This document shows positions 45,425 through 54,034 of a DNA stretch of 64,000 nt, in pieces. The notes beneath the pieces were generated by a model. It saw nothing but the letters and a program-made list of their open reading frames with translations, had not been told where the DNA came from and did no database searches. Positions within the stretch are counted from its first letter, which is position 1; every line of letters begins with the position of its first letter. A program made the translations under genes and the position numbers. Source of the DNA: Xanthobacter sp. NM-59 (GTDB lineage: Bacteria; Pseudomonadota; Alphaproteobacteria; Rhizobiales; Xanthobacteraceae); the NCBI RefSeq assembly GCF_021401125.1, contig NZ_JACBFQ010000013.1, forward strand, positions 1 through 64,000, in the 5' to 3' direction.

Positions 45425-45747
45425 AGCGCGCTTCCGCCCGCGGCCGTGCCGGCTGCGCACAGGAGCGCGTTCTCCTCCATGTCGCCCAGCATGTCGCCAA
45501 GGCCCGCGGCGCGCAGCTCGGCGGCTGAGGCCCATTGCCCTGCCGCCTCCACTGCGTGGAGAGTGTAGTCGGCCGGATCGTTGTTCTGGTCCCACGAGCG
45601 GATGTGGGCCTCCGCCTGAGCCTCGCTCCCGAACAGCACGGCCGCCGGCTGGCCGGCGGAGTCGACTAGCGTCCAGAAGCCCAGCCCGAGGCAATTACCC
45701 AGGTAAACGCCCCACTCCGGGTGCGTGATCACGAACTGGCGCGCCAT
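45421..45747 (-). CDS. Unknown protein, 108 aa
   Basis: ATG after GAGGAGATCCTGCGC. QFVITHPEWGVYLGNCLGLG, LVDSAGQPAAVLFGSEAQAE, HIRSWD suggests a strand-helix domain; Trp/Gly-rich. Coupled between glycosylase and nuclease. Unknown. Confidence 0.55.
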   Translation of the reverse strand: MARQFVITHPEWGVYLGNCLGLGFWTLVDSAGQPAAVLFGSEAQAEAHIRSWDQNNDPADYTLHAVEAAGQWASAAELRAAGLGDMLGDMEENALLCAAGTAAGGSAL

Positions 45748-45760
45748 GCGCAGGATCTCC

Positions 45761-46405
45761 TCAGGTTCTGATGTTGGCGGTGACCGCGTCGCGGATGTCG
45801 GAGGGCACGTTGAAGAAGCCCAGCTGATCGAAATTGGCCGCCAGGCCCCGCCCAAAAGCGCTGCAACCGCCGTTGGCGGGATGCCGCACGCCGGCCGCCT
45901 CAATCCCGAGACGAGCCAGGTTGCGTTTCGCCGTCTCGCCGACGGCAACCACGGGTCGGCCGGGGAACAGGTCCAGGAGCGCCTCCAGCAGATCCAGGTG
46001 GGCGGACACCTCACCCCACACCATCGTCGCCGTGGGCTCCCCGAACCCGGACAAACGCTCCGGATCGTTCCTGGCGGCCGCCGGATCGCTGGTGCGGACG
46101 GCGCGCATCTGCATGACCGCACTTGCCGGCACCTGCGGCTTGTGGCCAAGCAGGGTCCGCTCGCACGTCATCGCAATGCCGGAGAACCTGGCGCCCTGGT
46201 AGCCTGGGGCTTCTGCCACGAGGATCAGGGCAGCATCGGACAAGCGCTCACCGAGATAGGCCTGGAGGTGGCGGGCCCGCGCAGCCGGTGCTTCGGGATC
46301 CGCATCGATGCCTTTCACCCAGCCGCGATAGGGATTCACGAGCGGTCCGGCCGGCTCTGCGGCCTTCAGCGCCTCCAGGAAGGTGTTCAGCCGGATGCTG
46401 CCCAT
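45761..46405 (-). CDS. Uracil-DNA glycosylase-family protein, 214 aa
   Basis: ALILVAEAPGYQGARFSGIA (motif GxAPGxxGxxxxG, family 4/5-like) and EAAGVRHPANGGCSAFGRGL (His-Pro-Ala/Ser) define the UDG superfamily. Such enzymes remove uracil or modified bases. ATG behind GGAGGGCTGCTGATA. Small UDG-like proteins also occur in phages as defence counter-measures; role here uncertain. Confidence 0.75.
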   Translation of the reverse strand: MGSIRLNTFLEALKAAEPAGPLVNPYRGWVKGIDADPEAPAARARHLQAYLGERLSDAALILVAEAPGYQGARFSGIAMTCERTLLGHKPQVPASAVMQMRAVRTSDPAAARNDPERLSGFGEPTATMVWGEVSAHLDLLEALLDLFPGRPVVAVGETAKRNLARLGIEAAGVRHPANGGCSAFGRGLAANFDQLGFFNVPSDIRDAVTANIRT

Positions 46406-46407
46406 TA

Positions 46408-46830
46408 TCAGCAGCCCTCCGCGGAGCGCCGCGCCGCCCGCCGGGCTGCTTCCGGCGTGGGAAAACCGCCCACGGTCGTGCCGTCGGCGCCAATCGACCG
46501 ATAGGTCCACCAGCCCGGCCGATCGGGGTCCTCCAGGATGTCGCCGACCACTCTGATCGCCTGCACCTTGCGCTGATGTATGTCACGGCCGGCCGGCGTG
46601 ATCTGCCAGGCCTTATAGGTCGCATAGTGGGTCGGGGCCTCCTCCACATGCCCCCGCGCCTCGAGGCGCCGGCAGGCGGCGAGGACCTGGTGCGTCTCCA
46701 GATGCTGAATCCAGCCGTAGCCATAACAGGGCATGACGAGGGTGTTGCGCAGCACGTAGGTCACCAGGACGCTGTTCTTCGTGAGGGCGTCCAGCACGTC
46801 CCGCTCCAGCCGTCGGCCGTCGATCGCCAT
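46408..46830 (-). CDS. Possible winged-helix protein, 140 aa
   Basis: ATG after GGGGAGCTTTGCC. ERDVLDALTKNSVLVTYVLR and QHLETHQVLAACRRLEARGH, then KAWQITPAGRDIHQRK resembles a PadR/MarR-like wing (variant helix, then beta-hairpin). C-terminal RSIGADGTTVGGFPTPEAAR is a separate small unit. Unknown target. Confidence 0.5.
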   Translation of the reverse strand: MAIDGRRLERDVLDALTKNSVLVTYVLRNTLVMPCYGYGWIQHLETHQVLAACRRLEARGHVEEAPTHYATYKAWQITPAGRDIHQRKVQAIRVVGDILEDPDRPGWWTYRSIGADGTTVGGFPTPEAARRAARRSAEGC

Positions 46831-46853
46831 GGCAAAGCTCCCCTGGCCTGCTC

Positions 46854-47357
46854 TCACCACCGCGGAGCGTCGTAGAGCGTGTTTGCCTCCACACCGGCCA
46901 CCTCCACCGTCGGCCGCCCTTCCGCCCACTGGCGGTAGCCGTGGCGTAGCAGGTTGGCGCCGATCGACGGGTTCGCCTGCCAGCTCGCGTCGTACCAGTC
47001 CGCAATGTGCGCGCACGGAACGGTCCTGGAGGTGTCCAGCCCGGGAATGCGCAAGGAGGTGACACCCGTCACCGGCCGCGCTCCCGGCGCCGAGGCGCCG
47101 CAGAGCCACAGCGTTTCGGGGTCCTCGGTCGCCTCTCCCTCCGGCGGCACTTCAGTCACGTGGAAGTGCCGGACGCGCAGGGTGGAGAATTCCAGCTGCT
47201 CGTCCTCATCCTCATGCCAGGGGCACTCGCGCCTGATCGCATCCAGGATGTCTTCTTCCGCGATCTCCTGGCAGTCGATGTGGCCTTCGGCGAAAGCGAG
47301 CACGAGCTCGCCATCCTGGGAATTAAGCACCTTCAGGTTCAGCTCACCGCTCATCAT
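46854..47357 (-). CDS. Unknown protein, 167 aa
   Basis: ATG after AAGGGTGGCC. Acidic N-terminal half (EEDILDAIRRECPWHEDEDE), beta-strands (RVRHFHVTEVPPEGE) and a C-terminal YRQWAEGRPTVEVAGVEANT. No motif recognised. Confidence 0.5.
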   Translation of the reverse strand: MMSGELNLKVLNSQDGELVLAFAEGHIDCQEIAEEDILDAIRRECPWHEDEDEQLEFSTLRVRHFHVTEVPPEGEATEDPETLWLCGASAPGARPVTGVTSLRIPGLDTSRTVPCAHIADWYDASWQANPSIGANLLRHGYRQWAEGRPTVEVAGVEANTLYDAPRW

Positions 47358-47377
47358 GGCCACCCTTAGTTTCGCGT

Positions 47378-47785
47378 TCAGTTGAGTTCCCGCTCGGACA
47401 GAGTCGGCCAAGTCACCTTCCTTAGCAGCGCGGCGAGCTGTTCCATGTCGGCCACAGGGTGTTCATCGCGGCCATCAAGTAGCGCGCCACCCCGTAGTTG
47501 CAGCATCCCTGGAAAGGCGGAGCCAAGATCGCTGTCGGAATATCCGTCGCTCGTATGAGCCGGCACCGCTTGCACAATGGCGACGATTGGGTTGCAGGGG
47601 ACCGCCTTGCCCACTTGCAGCGGAATGTGCTCGCGATCGAAGATCGCATCCTGCCTTCGCACCGCCTCGGCGAATTCCGCAGTGGTGACCTCCACCCCGC
47701 CCACCGTCGAGACCTCGGCAATACGGTCACCGCGATCCCACACCTGGAAACGCCCCTCGCAAATCAGAATTTCATCGTCGCTCAT
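47378..47785 (-). CDS. Unknown protein, 135 aa
   Basis: ATG after AGGAGGACGCA. Beta-rich (ILICEGRFQVWDRGDRIAEV, STVGGVEVTTAEFAEAVRRQ) and a helical end. No family recognised. Confidence 0.5.
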   Translation of the reverse strand: MSDDEILICEGRFQVWDRGDRIAEVSTVGGVEVTTAEFAEAVRRQDAIFDREHIPLQVGKAVPCNPIVAIVQAVPAHTSDGYSDSDLGSAFPGMLQLRGGALLDGRDEHPVADMEQLAALLRKVTWPTLSERELN

Positions 47786-47843
47786 TGCGTCCTCCTGCGT
47801 TTGGTTCGCGAGGGTGGCGGATCTGCTCCGCCGCCCTCTTGCT

Positions 47844-48020
47844 TCAGGCTGCCGTTTTGTCGGCCGCCGCGGCGAACGCCGCCAGGATGGTCAGGACCGA
47901 GGCCATCATCCCCACCGCGACCGCCGCTTCGACGCTGCCCTGCAACAAGCCATAGAGGGCCACGCCCCAAGCCCCGGCGGCACCACCACCCAGTCCGATC
48001 TTCAACGCTCTCATCACCAT
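47844..48020 (-). CDS. Small membrane protein with start inside a hairpin, 58 aa
   Basis: GVALYGLLQGSVEAAVAVGM and VLTILAAFAAAADK give two hydrophobic segments. ATG 48020 (or 48014) with SD CCGGAGA lies inside a perfect 16-bp stem, so ribosome access needs unfolding. Unknown function. Confidence 0.5.
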   Translation of the reverse strand: MVMRALKIGLGGGAAGAWGVALYGLLQGSVEAAVAVGMMASVLTILAAFAAAADKTAA

Positions 48021-48050
48021 TCTCCGGCGCATCATGCGCCGGAGAATGGT
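48016..48050 (-). promoter_or_regulatory. Perfect hairpin covering ribosome site and start
   Basis: Inverted repeat ACCATTCTCCGGCGCA-tca-TGCGCCGGAGAATGGT. On the minus-strand RNA the Shine-Dalgarno CGGAGA and ATG are in the same arm and both paired. No U-run follows, so this looks like translational control rather than termination. Confidence 0.55.
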
Positions 48051-48186
48051 CAGGTGGCAGCTTGCAAGGGACAAATCCGGCCGGGGCCGGAGCCATTCAT
48101 GGACCGCTCTCCAACCACCTACCTCGCGGCCTGGGCGGCGATCGCCGCCCAGGCGCCCTTGACCACGCCGTGACCGGCGCTCACCC
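48051..48186. other. Gap of 136 bases
   Basis: No credible ORF. A repeated GCCTGGGCGGCGATCGCC-type stretch near 48128-48150 and a short hairpin are present. Nothing further seen. Confidence 0.4.
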
Positions 48187-48690
48187 CTAGCGCCCGGGCC
48201 AGGGCCTCGCGGCTGACTCCACCGCCGCCGGCGACACCCCGGACGCCAGCAGGATCTCCGCCGTGGCTCTGGTGTCCTCGCACATGCCCCGGATCGCGGC
48301 GGCGACGGCGGCGCGGATGTCGGGGGGCACGTTGAAGAAGCCCTGGGCCCCGTTGCAGGGGAGCAGTGGCAGCGGAAAGGCATCGCGCAGCACGAAACCG
48401 TGGCGCCCGAAGAACCAGTCGCTGTCCATCTGCGTCACGCAATCGATGATGCGGGCCATGCCCACGATGCCGCCGCGCGGAAGCGCCCTCTCTCTCTCAT
48501 CCTCGAGGTCGATCTCCGCGGTCGAGACGCCGGCATGGACCATGAACCAGCCCCGCCGCTTCGTCGCCCAGTCGCGGTTTTCCACGTCCTTCCCGTCGTG
48601 GAAGATGTGATGGGGATAGGGCTGCCGGATGCTCAGAGCAGGCACCTGGCCGCTGGCGACCTCTTCGGCAAGAACATGAAGATCCACCAC
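48187..48690 (-). CDS. ASCH-domain protein, 167 aa
   Basis: ALSIRQPYPHHIFHDGKDVE, NRDWATKRRGWFMVHAGV and GIVGMARIIDCVTQ are ASCH (PUA-like) core strands, with the NRDW motif seen in nucleic-acid-binding members. The C-terminal region is a linker with a CED-like end (VSPAAVESAARPW). ATG 48690. Likely RNA-binding or base-handling. Confidence 0.75.
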   Translation of the reverse strand: MVDLHVLAEEVASGQVPALSIRQPYPHHIFHDGKDVENRDWATKRRGWFMVHAGVSTAEIDLEDERERALPRGGIVGMARIIDCVTQMDSDWFFGRHGFVLRDAFPLPLLPCNGAQGFFNVPPDIRAAVAAAIRGMCEDTRATAEILLASGVSPAAVESAARPWPGR

Positions 48691-48700
48691 TGGCCGCTCC

Positions 48701-48886
48701 TCATTTAGACGTGGTCGGCTTGCACAGCCACTTGAACTTATAAACGCTGCGCACCACCGTCTCCTGCGTCAGGACCTCCATGGCGCGACCGGCCTCCATG
48801 CACGCCGCTTCGTCCCGGAACGTCGTCGACGAGTATTCCACGTCATTGCCGTATGTAATCATGATGAACATCAGAACCCAATTCAT
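48701..48886 (-). CDS. Small protein with hydrophobic N-terminus, 61 aa
   Basis: ATG 48886 opens MNWVLMFIMITYGNDVEYSS, then a helix and a Lys/Trp-rich end (VYKFKWLCKPTTSK). Upstream in-frame codons (to 48997) are lower quality. Unknown. Confidence 0.4.
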   Translation of the reverse strand: MNWVLMFIMITYGNDVEYSSTTFRDEAACMEAGRAMEVLTQETVVRSVYKFKWLCKPTTSK

Positions 48887-48935
48887 CTTCGTTTTTCCAA
48901 ATGTTTCGTTATCCGACAGTCTCGTCACCAGGCTG

Positions 48936-49304
48936 TCATTCCGCTGCTTCCGGGGTGACAGCCTGCTCGATCGCCTCGACGGCACGAAGAGCACCAATTT
49001 TTAGGGGAGCAGGAAGGCGCGTGAATATTTCTGCAGCGCGAAGAGCGTGTTTATCTGTAATCATTTCAGTCACTCCGGATTCGACTTCCGTATCCGTGGG
49101 CAACAGACTCGAGATAGAGACGCCAAGGGCTTTCGCAGCGCGAATTGCGCTGCTGAGTGACAGCCGGTTAGATCCTTTCTCGTACTTTTGAATTTGCTGA
49201 AAAGTGATCCCAAGGCTCTCCGCGAGCTTTTCTTGACTGCAGCCACTCGCTTGCCGCACGCTGCGCAGGCGAGCACCGATTACCGTATCGAGTTCCGAAG
49301 CCAT
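48936..49304 (-). CDS. Xre-family regulator, 122 aa
   Basis: LRSVRQASGCSQEKLAESLG, ITFQQIQKYEKGSNRLSLSS is a Cro/C1 HTH of the same type as the 42492 gene, with a C-terminal helical tail (LPAPLKIGALRAVEAIEQAV). ATG after AAAGGACATCTG. Confidence 0.75.
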   Translation of the reverse strand: MASELDTVIGARLRSVRQASGCSQEKLAESLGITFQQIQKYEKGSNRLSLSSAIRAAKALGVSISSLLPTDTEVESGVTEMITDKHALRAAEIFTRLPAPLKIGALRAVEAIEQAVTPEAAE

Positions 49305-49326
49305 CAGATGTCCTTTCGTTTGTTCA

Positions 49327-49560
49327 TCAGAGATCGGGTCGTGCTCTTTCATTCTCTCCGGCTCGGCCCTCACCCCACTGGTTTGCAGCCATCTGCTCGA
49401 GACGACGTTGCAGCGCCGCCTCAGCGGCCTTGAGCCTCTCGATCTCCTTGGCAAAGCCCTGGCCTTCGGCCTGCTTCATCGCATCCCGGATGTTCGCGAG
49501 GTCTTCGACGATCCGGGCCCGCCCGGCCGCATGCAGGGTATTCATGTCGATGTCGGCCAT
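49327..49560 (-). CDS. Coiled-coil protein, 77 aa
   Basis: IVEDLANIRDAMKQAEGQGF then KEIERLKAAEAALQRRLEQM is a continuous heptad-like helix. Could dimerise with a neighbour. ATG after AGGGGAGGGACTACAGC-type site. Unknown. Confidence 0.5.
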   Translation of the reverse strand: MADIDMNTLHAAGRARIVEDLANIRDAMKQAEGQGFAKEIERLKAAEAALQRRLEQMAANQWGEGRAGENERARPDL

Positions 49561-49575
49561 GCTGTAGTCCCTCCC

Positions 49576-49800
49576 CTACCGTTGCGCCCAATACCAGGCG
49601 ATCACCGTCGCGCCCGCCGGGATTTCTTTCGGTTCGAGCCGCCGGCATCTCAGGCGGCCCACTATCTTGGAACCGGCGCGTGCCGACCAAAACGCGAGCA
49701 CCTCGTAAGCCGTGCGCCCCTTCGGAGCCTTCAGGTAGATGCCAGGCATCGGCGGAGGTCCGTCCCAGCCGTTGACAGTCAGCGTGACGTCCACAGCCAT
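49576..49800 (-). CDS. Unknown beta-rich protein, 74 aa
   Basis: VDVTLTVNGWDGPPPMPGIY then LKAPKGRTAYEVLAFWSARA and GATVIAWYWAQ. Small beta-barrel; no family recognised. Confidence 0.5.
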   Translation of the reverse strand: MAVDVTLTVNGWDGPPPMPGIYLKAPKGRTAYEVLAFWSARAGSKIVGRLRCRRLEPKEIPAGATVIAWYWAQR

Positions 49801-49803
49801 CCG

Positions 49804-50391
49804 CTACATCCCGGTGCGGGCGCCCGCCGGGCGCGCGACTTGAGGGACCGCGAAGGCAGCTTCCTGCTTCGGTGCCCTGTTGGGGATGTGCATGCCCGCG
49901 TGCTGCAGGATGCGCTCGCGTTCCAGCGTGGGCATGGGAAATGTGTGAGCGGTCTTCGCTTCGATGCTCTTGCTGCCGTCAAGCACCAGGGTGGGCGTGA
50001 TGCGGACAGGGGCCTCATACGGAATGCAGTCCGGCCAGCGCTTGGGCCAGCCGGTGAAGCTGTACCAGAGGCATGGGTCCGCGCTCGCCGCGTCGTGGGT
50101 CTCGTCGAGAATGCGGTAGGCAATTTCCTGGGTGACCACCATTTCCGCCGCGACCGCCCAGCGCGTGACCATGGTGAACTGAGACACCCGCTCCTGCGTT
50201 TCGAGAAGAATCCCGTCCTTGGCGGCACGCTCCCGGGCTGAGCTCGCGACCAGCCAGGTCTTGTTAGGATAGGGGCGTCTCGCCTTGAGATCCGTGCCTT
50301 CGCGCAACACAAGGTCGAATTCGGGAAAGCTGACGTCGATCAGTTGAACCTCCTGGGCCGCCACGGCCTTCGGCGTGAGATGAAGCAGCAT
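49804..50391 (-). CDS. Unknown protein, 195 aa
   Basis: ATG start MLLHLTPKAVAAQEVQLIDV; alternating strands and helices (PSFEFDLVLREGTDLKARRP, MVTRWAVAAEMVVTQEIAYR). Adjacent to the helicase gene. Unknown. Confidence 0.5.
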   Translation of the reverse strand: MLLHLTPKAVAAQEVQLIDVSFPEFDLVLREGTDLKARRPYPNKTWLVASSARERAAKDGILLETQERVSQFTMVTRWAVAAEMVVTQEIAYRILDETHDAASADPCLWYSFTGWPKRWPDCIPYEAPVRITPTLVLDGSKSIEAKTAHTFPMPTLERERILQHAGMHIPNRAPKQEAAFAVPQVARPAGARTGM

Positions 50392-50458
50392 GATGAGGAG
50401 CTCCTGGGCCTAGTGCTGAGTCGGATCGCTGTCGGCAACTTGGTTGACCGCAGTAAGA

Positions 50459-51862
50459 TCACTTCATGAAGTTGTAGAGGGTGGAATTCAGGAAGAGGCG
50501 CCTGCGCGCTCGGGTCGCGGATACGTAAAGCAGGTTGAGGTCTTCCCGATATTTGGTGATCCTGGCTTCGGGCCGCTCTTCGAGATAATCCGCATAGGAG
50601 AACGTCTCGCCCAGCACCACAACGTCCCACTCCAGGCCCTTTGCGCGGTGCATGGTGGTGAGGGTTACCTCTGCCCGCTGCGCTTCGACGGACCGCCGGC
50701 GAAGCTCGTTGAGCCGATCTGCGGTGGTCGCGCCATATCCGGCCACCAGGTTCACGATGGCCTTGATCTCTGTGTCGTCGATCTCCTGCGCGTAGTCGGC
50801 GAGGGAACCGAAGCTCTGGAAGGCCTTGAACTCGCGATCCTCGACCAGATGAAACTGACGCATGAAGAGGTAGAAGGCGTCCAGGATCCGCTCGAGGCGG
50901 TAGCTTTCGAGACCGCCGACGAAATGCAGCGGCGCTCCGGCCCGCTCGATCGCGTGCTCGATGACGCCCGCGTTGGTTCGGGAGAGAAAGGTGTAGGGCC
51001 CCTCGGGGGTTCCCTCGGCATGAACCTCTGAGGGACCGCCGCGGCCGGTGACGCACCTTTGCTCGCCGAACTCGGCGAGGACGGCGTTGGCAGCCGCGGC
51101 GATCTCCGGCCCGAAGCGCCAGCTCTGTGTCAGGGCAAGATCGGCGCCTGTGAACATATCGAGGGCATTCGCCGCGCCGCGGAAGCCGTAGATGGACTGG
51201 TACTCGTCGCCGACGAGTACCAGGGGCAGCTCCTGACGTTGCAGAATGGAAATCGTGATGGGGTTGGCGTCCTGGGCCTCGTCGAAGAGGATGTGCTCGT
51301 AGCGGCCAACGGAATGCCGCTCCATGTCGAACAGCTTCAGGTAGCCGTCGTGAGGCATCGGCACGTCGCGGTTCTCTGGGTCCAGCATCAGCTCCCAGAG
51401 GCGCTCCGCGTAGACAGCGGCGTCCATCTGCTTGCGGCCACGGGCGCAACTGGCCACCGATTGCCCCGGCCAACACAGAAACCGGGTGAGCACTTGGATC
51501 GCCTGAGCCGCGGTGTCGTTTCGGATGTTGAACATGCGGGCAACGTGCACCGCCCGCGGATCGCCAAGCTTGTGCCGATAACGGTCGCCGGTGACACGAA
51601 AGGCCAGTGCGTGGCTGGTGACCGGGCGGACCCAGGGCGGGAAGGTGGCCGAGGCCGCCTTCTGGTTGGCCTTGTTGAAGACGATATAGAGGATCGGCAC
51701 TTGCCGCCGCGCGGCCGAATAGCCGCGCAGCACCGTCGTCTTGCCTGTGCCGGCCCGGGCGCGCACCCGTGTCACCGGGGCCGTGGTCTCGATGACGGCG
51801 CGCTGCTCGCCGGTCCACTCTTTGTTCCGCGGTGCGGCGGTTTCGCCATCCTTGAGCGGCAT
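50459..51862 (-). CDS. UvrD-like superfamily 1 helicase, 467 aa
   Basis: Motif I RVRARAGTGKTTVLRGYSAA, motif II ILFDEAQDANPIT, motif III LVLVGDEYQSIYGFRGA, motif IV YTFLSRTNAGVIEHAIERAG, motif V TTMHRAKGLEWDVVVLGETF and motif VI LLYVSATRARRRLFLN are present. Short for UvrD because 1B/2B insertions are small; similar to Fbh1/RecD-like plasmid helicases. ATG 51862 after GGAGACAAATC. Probably DNA repair or plasmid processing. Confidence 0.85.
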   Translation of the reverse strand: MPLKDGETAAPRNKEWTGEQRAVIETTAPVTRVRARAGTGKTTVLRGYSAARRQVPILYIVFNKANQKAASATFPPWVRPVTSHALAFRVTGDRYRHKLGDPRAVHVARMFNIRNDTAAQAIQVLTRFLCWPGQSVASCARGRKQMDAAVYAERLWELMLDPENRDVPMPHDGYLKLFDMERHSVGRYEHILFDEAQDANPITISILQRQELPLVLVGDEYQSIYGFRGAANALDMFTGADLALTQSWRFGPEIAAAANAVLAEFGEQRCVTGRGGPSEVHAEGTPEGPYTFLSRTNAGVIEHAIERAGAPLHFVGGLESYRLERILDAFYLFMRQFHLVEDREFKAFQSFGSLADYAQEIDDTEIKAIVNLVAGYGATTADRLNELRRRSVEAQRAEVTLTTMHRAKGLEWDVVVLGETFSYADYLEERPEARITKYREDLNLLYVSATRARRRLFLNSTLYNFMK

Positions 51863-51915
51863 GATTTGTCTCCGAGGATGTTGCAGTTCCATCGTCGTGG
51901 CCGGGCCGGCTATCC

Positions 51916-52911
51916 CTATTGAGGGTGCCGGCTATCCGGCGCGGACAGCAGTTCCGCGCGCAGCGCAGCCAGTTCCTCCTTCTTGGCCACATATGTGCTG
52001 ATCAACATCAGCGCCCAGCTCAGCACCCAGAGGACATTGGCAGCCGCGAGCCATAGGCTGAGGCCGAGGGTGGTGCCGGTGCAGGTCTCTGCGCCCCAAT
52101 GGGCACAGCCGTTGAGCGCCAGCCAGAGGCTCACAGTCAGCCCGTTCACGATGAGACCGGCGAGAATCCCTGATAGCGGCTCCCATGCGAGCGCCCACGC
52201 GGCCGCCGAGAGCACTTTCGGAACGACCTCTTCGGGTGTTTGGGCGAGAAGAGCTGGATCCTGCGCAACCGCCCGCCACGCCGGCGGATTATTCTGGAGG
52301 GCCGCGGCGTCATCGGCGCGGACGAGCTGGCGGCCCCGCCACCGATAGGTAAGGATGAAGCGGAGGAGCGCGATGGTGATGCCGGCGAGCCCGATGACGA
52401 TGGTGATGCCGTCGGGAGGCTGCATATCCGGCTCGGTGAGCAGCTGCGCCATTGGCTGGCCGGACGACAGTGCCCAGTACAGGACGGCACCAAGGAATGC
52501 GCCGATGGAAAGGACCCAGAACCCGACATCGAACGTCGCCCGGAATGCGTTCTCCCGGGCGACGGCCGCCCGCACCTGTCCCAGCAGATCCGTGGGCACG
52601 TGCTCCAGCGCACCCTGCCCGCCCTCCTCGACAGCGAGGCGGCACAGCTCCGGAGTGCGGTCAATCACGGGGATCGCGCCCAGCGCTCCGCCCCCCGACA
52701 CCCGCATCGCGGTGGGCAGGAGCTCGGCCCGGAAGGCTTCGGGGACATAAGGTATGGCGAGGCCGTTCTGCTTGACCGCCTCCTCGCAGACGAGAGGGGT
52801 ACGAAGGCCGATAGGGAAGAGCGCAAGATCCAGCCCGTTCCGCCGGACGGCGAGCAAGGCCTCCAGGACGGGCGGCCGGGCGTCCGCGGGCTGGGAACTG
52901 ATTATGTTCAT
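51916..52911 (-). CDS. DUF4116-containing membrane protein, 331 aa
   Basis: Residues about 30-60 and 90-115 carry DUF4116-like repeats (LVCEEAVKQNGLAIPYVPEA, ELCRLAVEEGGQGALEHVPT), found in effector-like proteins of Legionella and relatives. The C-terminal half has several hydrophobic helices (GFWVLSIGAFLGAVLYWALS, LAGITIALLRFILTYRW, LWLAAANVLWVLSWALMLIS). May be an integral inner membrane protein with a repeat-bearing soluble face. Confidence 0.6.
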   Translation of the reverse strand: MNIISSQPADARPPVLEALLAVRRNGLDLALFPIGLRTPLVCEEAVKQNGLAIPYVPEAFRAELLPTAMRVSGGGALGAIPVIDRTPELCRLAVEEGGQGALEHVPTDLLGQVRAAVARENAFRATFDVGFWVLSIGAFLGAVLYWALSSGQPMAQLLTEPDMQPPDGITIVIGLAGITIALLRFILTYRWRGRQLVRADDAAALQNNPPAWRAVAQDPALLAQTPEEVVPKVLSAAAWALAWEPLSGILAGLIVNGLTVSLWLALNGCAHWGAETCTGTTLGLSLWLAAANVLWVLSWALMLISTYVAKKEELAALRAELLSAPDSRHPQ

Positions 52912-53015
52912 GCCGGATCTCCGGTCCGTGGCAGTGATTGGAGTGGAGCGGAGATGGCGTTCAGGATCTCGCCACGCACCGCTTCGAGGTTTGCTGGGAG
53001 GTCGCGAAAAGTCAT
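52908..53015 (-). CDS. Coupled small peptide, 35 aa
   Basis: MTFRDLPANLEAVRGEILNA ISAP tail; its ATG overlaps the preceding stop and its TGA overlaps the next ATG (ATGA on both sides), with AAGGGAGCGCACGA upstream. A link in a chain of coupled genes; unknown function. Confidence 0.45.
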   Translation of the reverse strand: MTFRDLPANLEAVRGEILNAISAPLQSLPRTGDPA

Positions 53016-53320
53016 TCGTGCGCTCCCTTTCTGTAGCCCGAGCCGGCGGGATTACTTCGGGTCCGGCGGATCGAGGGAGACTTGGCGGTATTCAGCGCCA
53101 TGAGTGCGCGACGCGCGATCCATCGCACCGCCCGTACAAGCGCGAGGAGAACGAGGAGCCCTGCGACTAGCATAGAGGCGACGGCCAGCAGGCCGATGAT
53201 GTCCTCGTTGACGGGCAGCGCGGGAACAACCGCTTCGAGTGGTTCGCCGAACGGTGGCATGTTTTCCAGGATATCTTGCAAATTAAAGGTCTTGGTCTCG
53301 TCCAGAACAAGGTGAAGCAT
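53012..53320 (-). CDS. Single-pass membrane protein, 102 aa
   Basis: NEDIIGLLAVASMLVAGLLV is the membrane helix; an acidic N-terminus and basic C-terminus (RSNPAGSGYRKGAHE) suggest N-out/C-in. Unknown. Confidence 0.55.
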   Translation of the reverse strand: MLHLVLDETKTFNLQDILENMPPFGEPLEAVVPALPVNEDIIGLLAVASMLVAGLLVLLALVRAVRWIARRALMALNTAKSPSIRRTRSNPAGSGYRKGAHE

Positions 53321-53337
53321 CGCGACCTCGTCGGGCG

Positions 53338-53772
53338 TCAGGGAAGAAGCAGGAGGAGCGTGGCGCCAACGATGACAAATGGTTGGAGCAGCGCGGCCGG
53401 ACCGAGGAACAGCCCGCAGGCGCTCAGGGCGAAGGTCGGAGCTGCGATGCTGAGGGCAAAGAACAGCCGTCCGGCATCAGGGGGCGGAAAGGCGGCGGCA
53501 GGGATTTCAGGGTGCCACGTTCCGGGTCCGCGCGGCGTAACGCTGTTACGCCGCGCCCGGAGAACCTCTCCGGTCAACACGACACCTCCGCTCAGGGCGA
53601 ACGCAGCCGCGAACATGGGCAGGATGGGCATTCCCACGATTTGCCACAGGCAGATCAGGACGAGCCACGCGACGCCCGCGCCCACGATGCTGCGCACCAA
53701 CGGCCAGCCGAGCCGCGTTAGAGCGATGAGAAGGGGCGCGGAAGCTATGAGGAAGGTGGGCAGGGAGTACAA
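53338..53772 (-). CDS. Membrane protein, TTG start, 144 aa
   Basis: TTG after GGGAGCCTCCA. About four hydrophobic segments (FLIASAPLLIALTRLGWPLV, GAGVAWLVLICLWQIVGMPI, FALSIAAPTFALSACGLFLG, LLQPFVIVGATLLLLLP). Coupled to neighbours in a membrane-gene run. Unknown. Confidence 0.55.
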   Translation of the reverse strand: MYSLPTFLIASAPLLIALTRLGWPLVRSIVGAGVAWLVLICLWQIVGMPILPMFAAAFALSGGVVLTGEVLRARRNSVTPRGPGTWHPEIPAAAFPPPDAGRLFFALSIAAPTFALSACGLFLGPAALLQPFVIVGATLLLLLP

Positions 53773-53782
53773 TGGAGGCTCC

Positions 53783-54022
53783 CTAGTCGGCAGCCGCAGG
53801 GGTCGCGCCTGTGCCGGCCAGAGGAAGCCGCACGCTATTTTCCGGAATCCAGCGACCGTCGACCTGAACCCTGCAGGAACCGGCGTGCCAGTCGACGGTG
53901 AAACCCGATCCATCCCAGCGCTGGGCACAGAGATCTGCCTGCGTGGGTGCTGTCAGAGTCGTGTAAAGCACAGCAATAGACACCGCACAGAATAGTATCG
54001 TCATATAATACATCATGCGCAT
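53783..54022 (-). CDS. Secreted or membrane-anchored small protein, 79 aa
   Basis: MRMMYYMTILFCAVSIAVLY is a signal/anchor; the rest (CAQRWDGSGFTVDWHAGSCR, VQVDGRWIPENSVRL) is a small Cys-containing beta unit. Unknown. Confidence 0.5.
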   Translation of the reverse strand: MRMMYYMTILFCAVSIAVLYTTLTAPTQADLCAQRWDGSGFTVDWHAGSCRVQVDGRWIPENSVRLPLAGTGATPAAAD

Positions 54023-54034
54023 CTTGAGTTGCTC

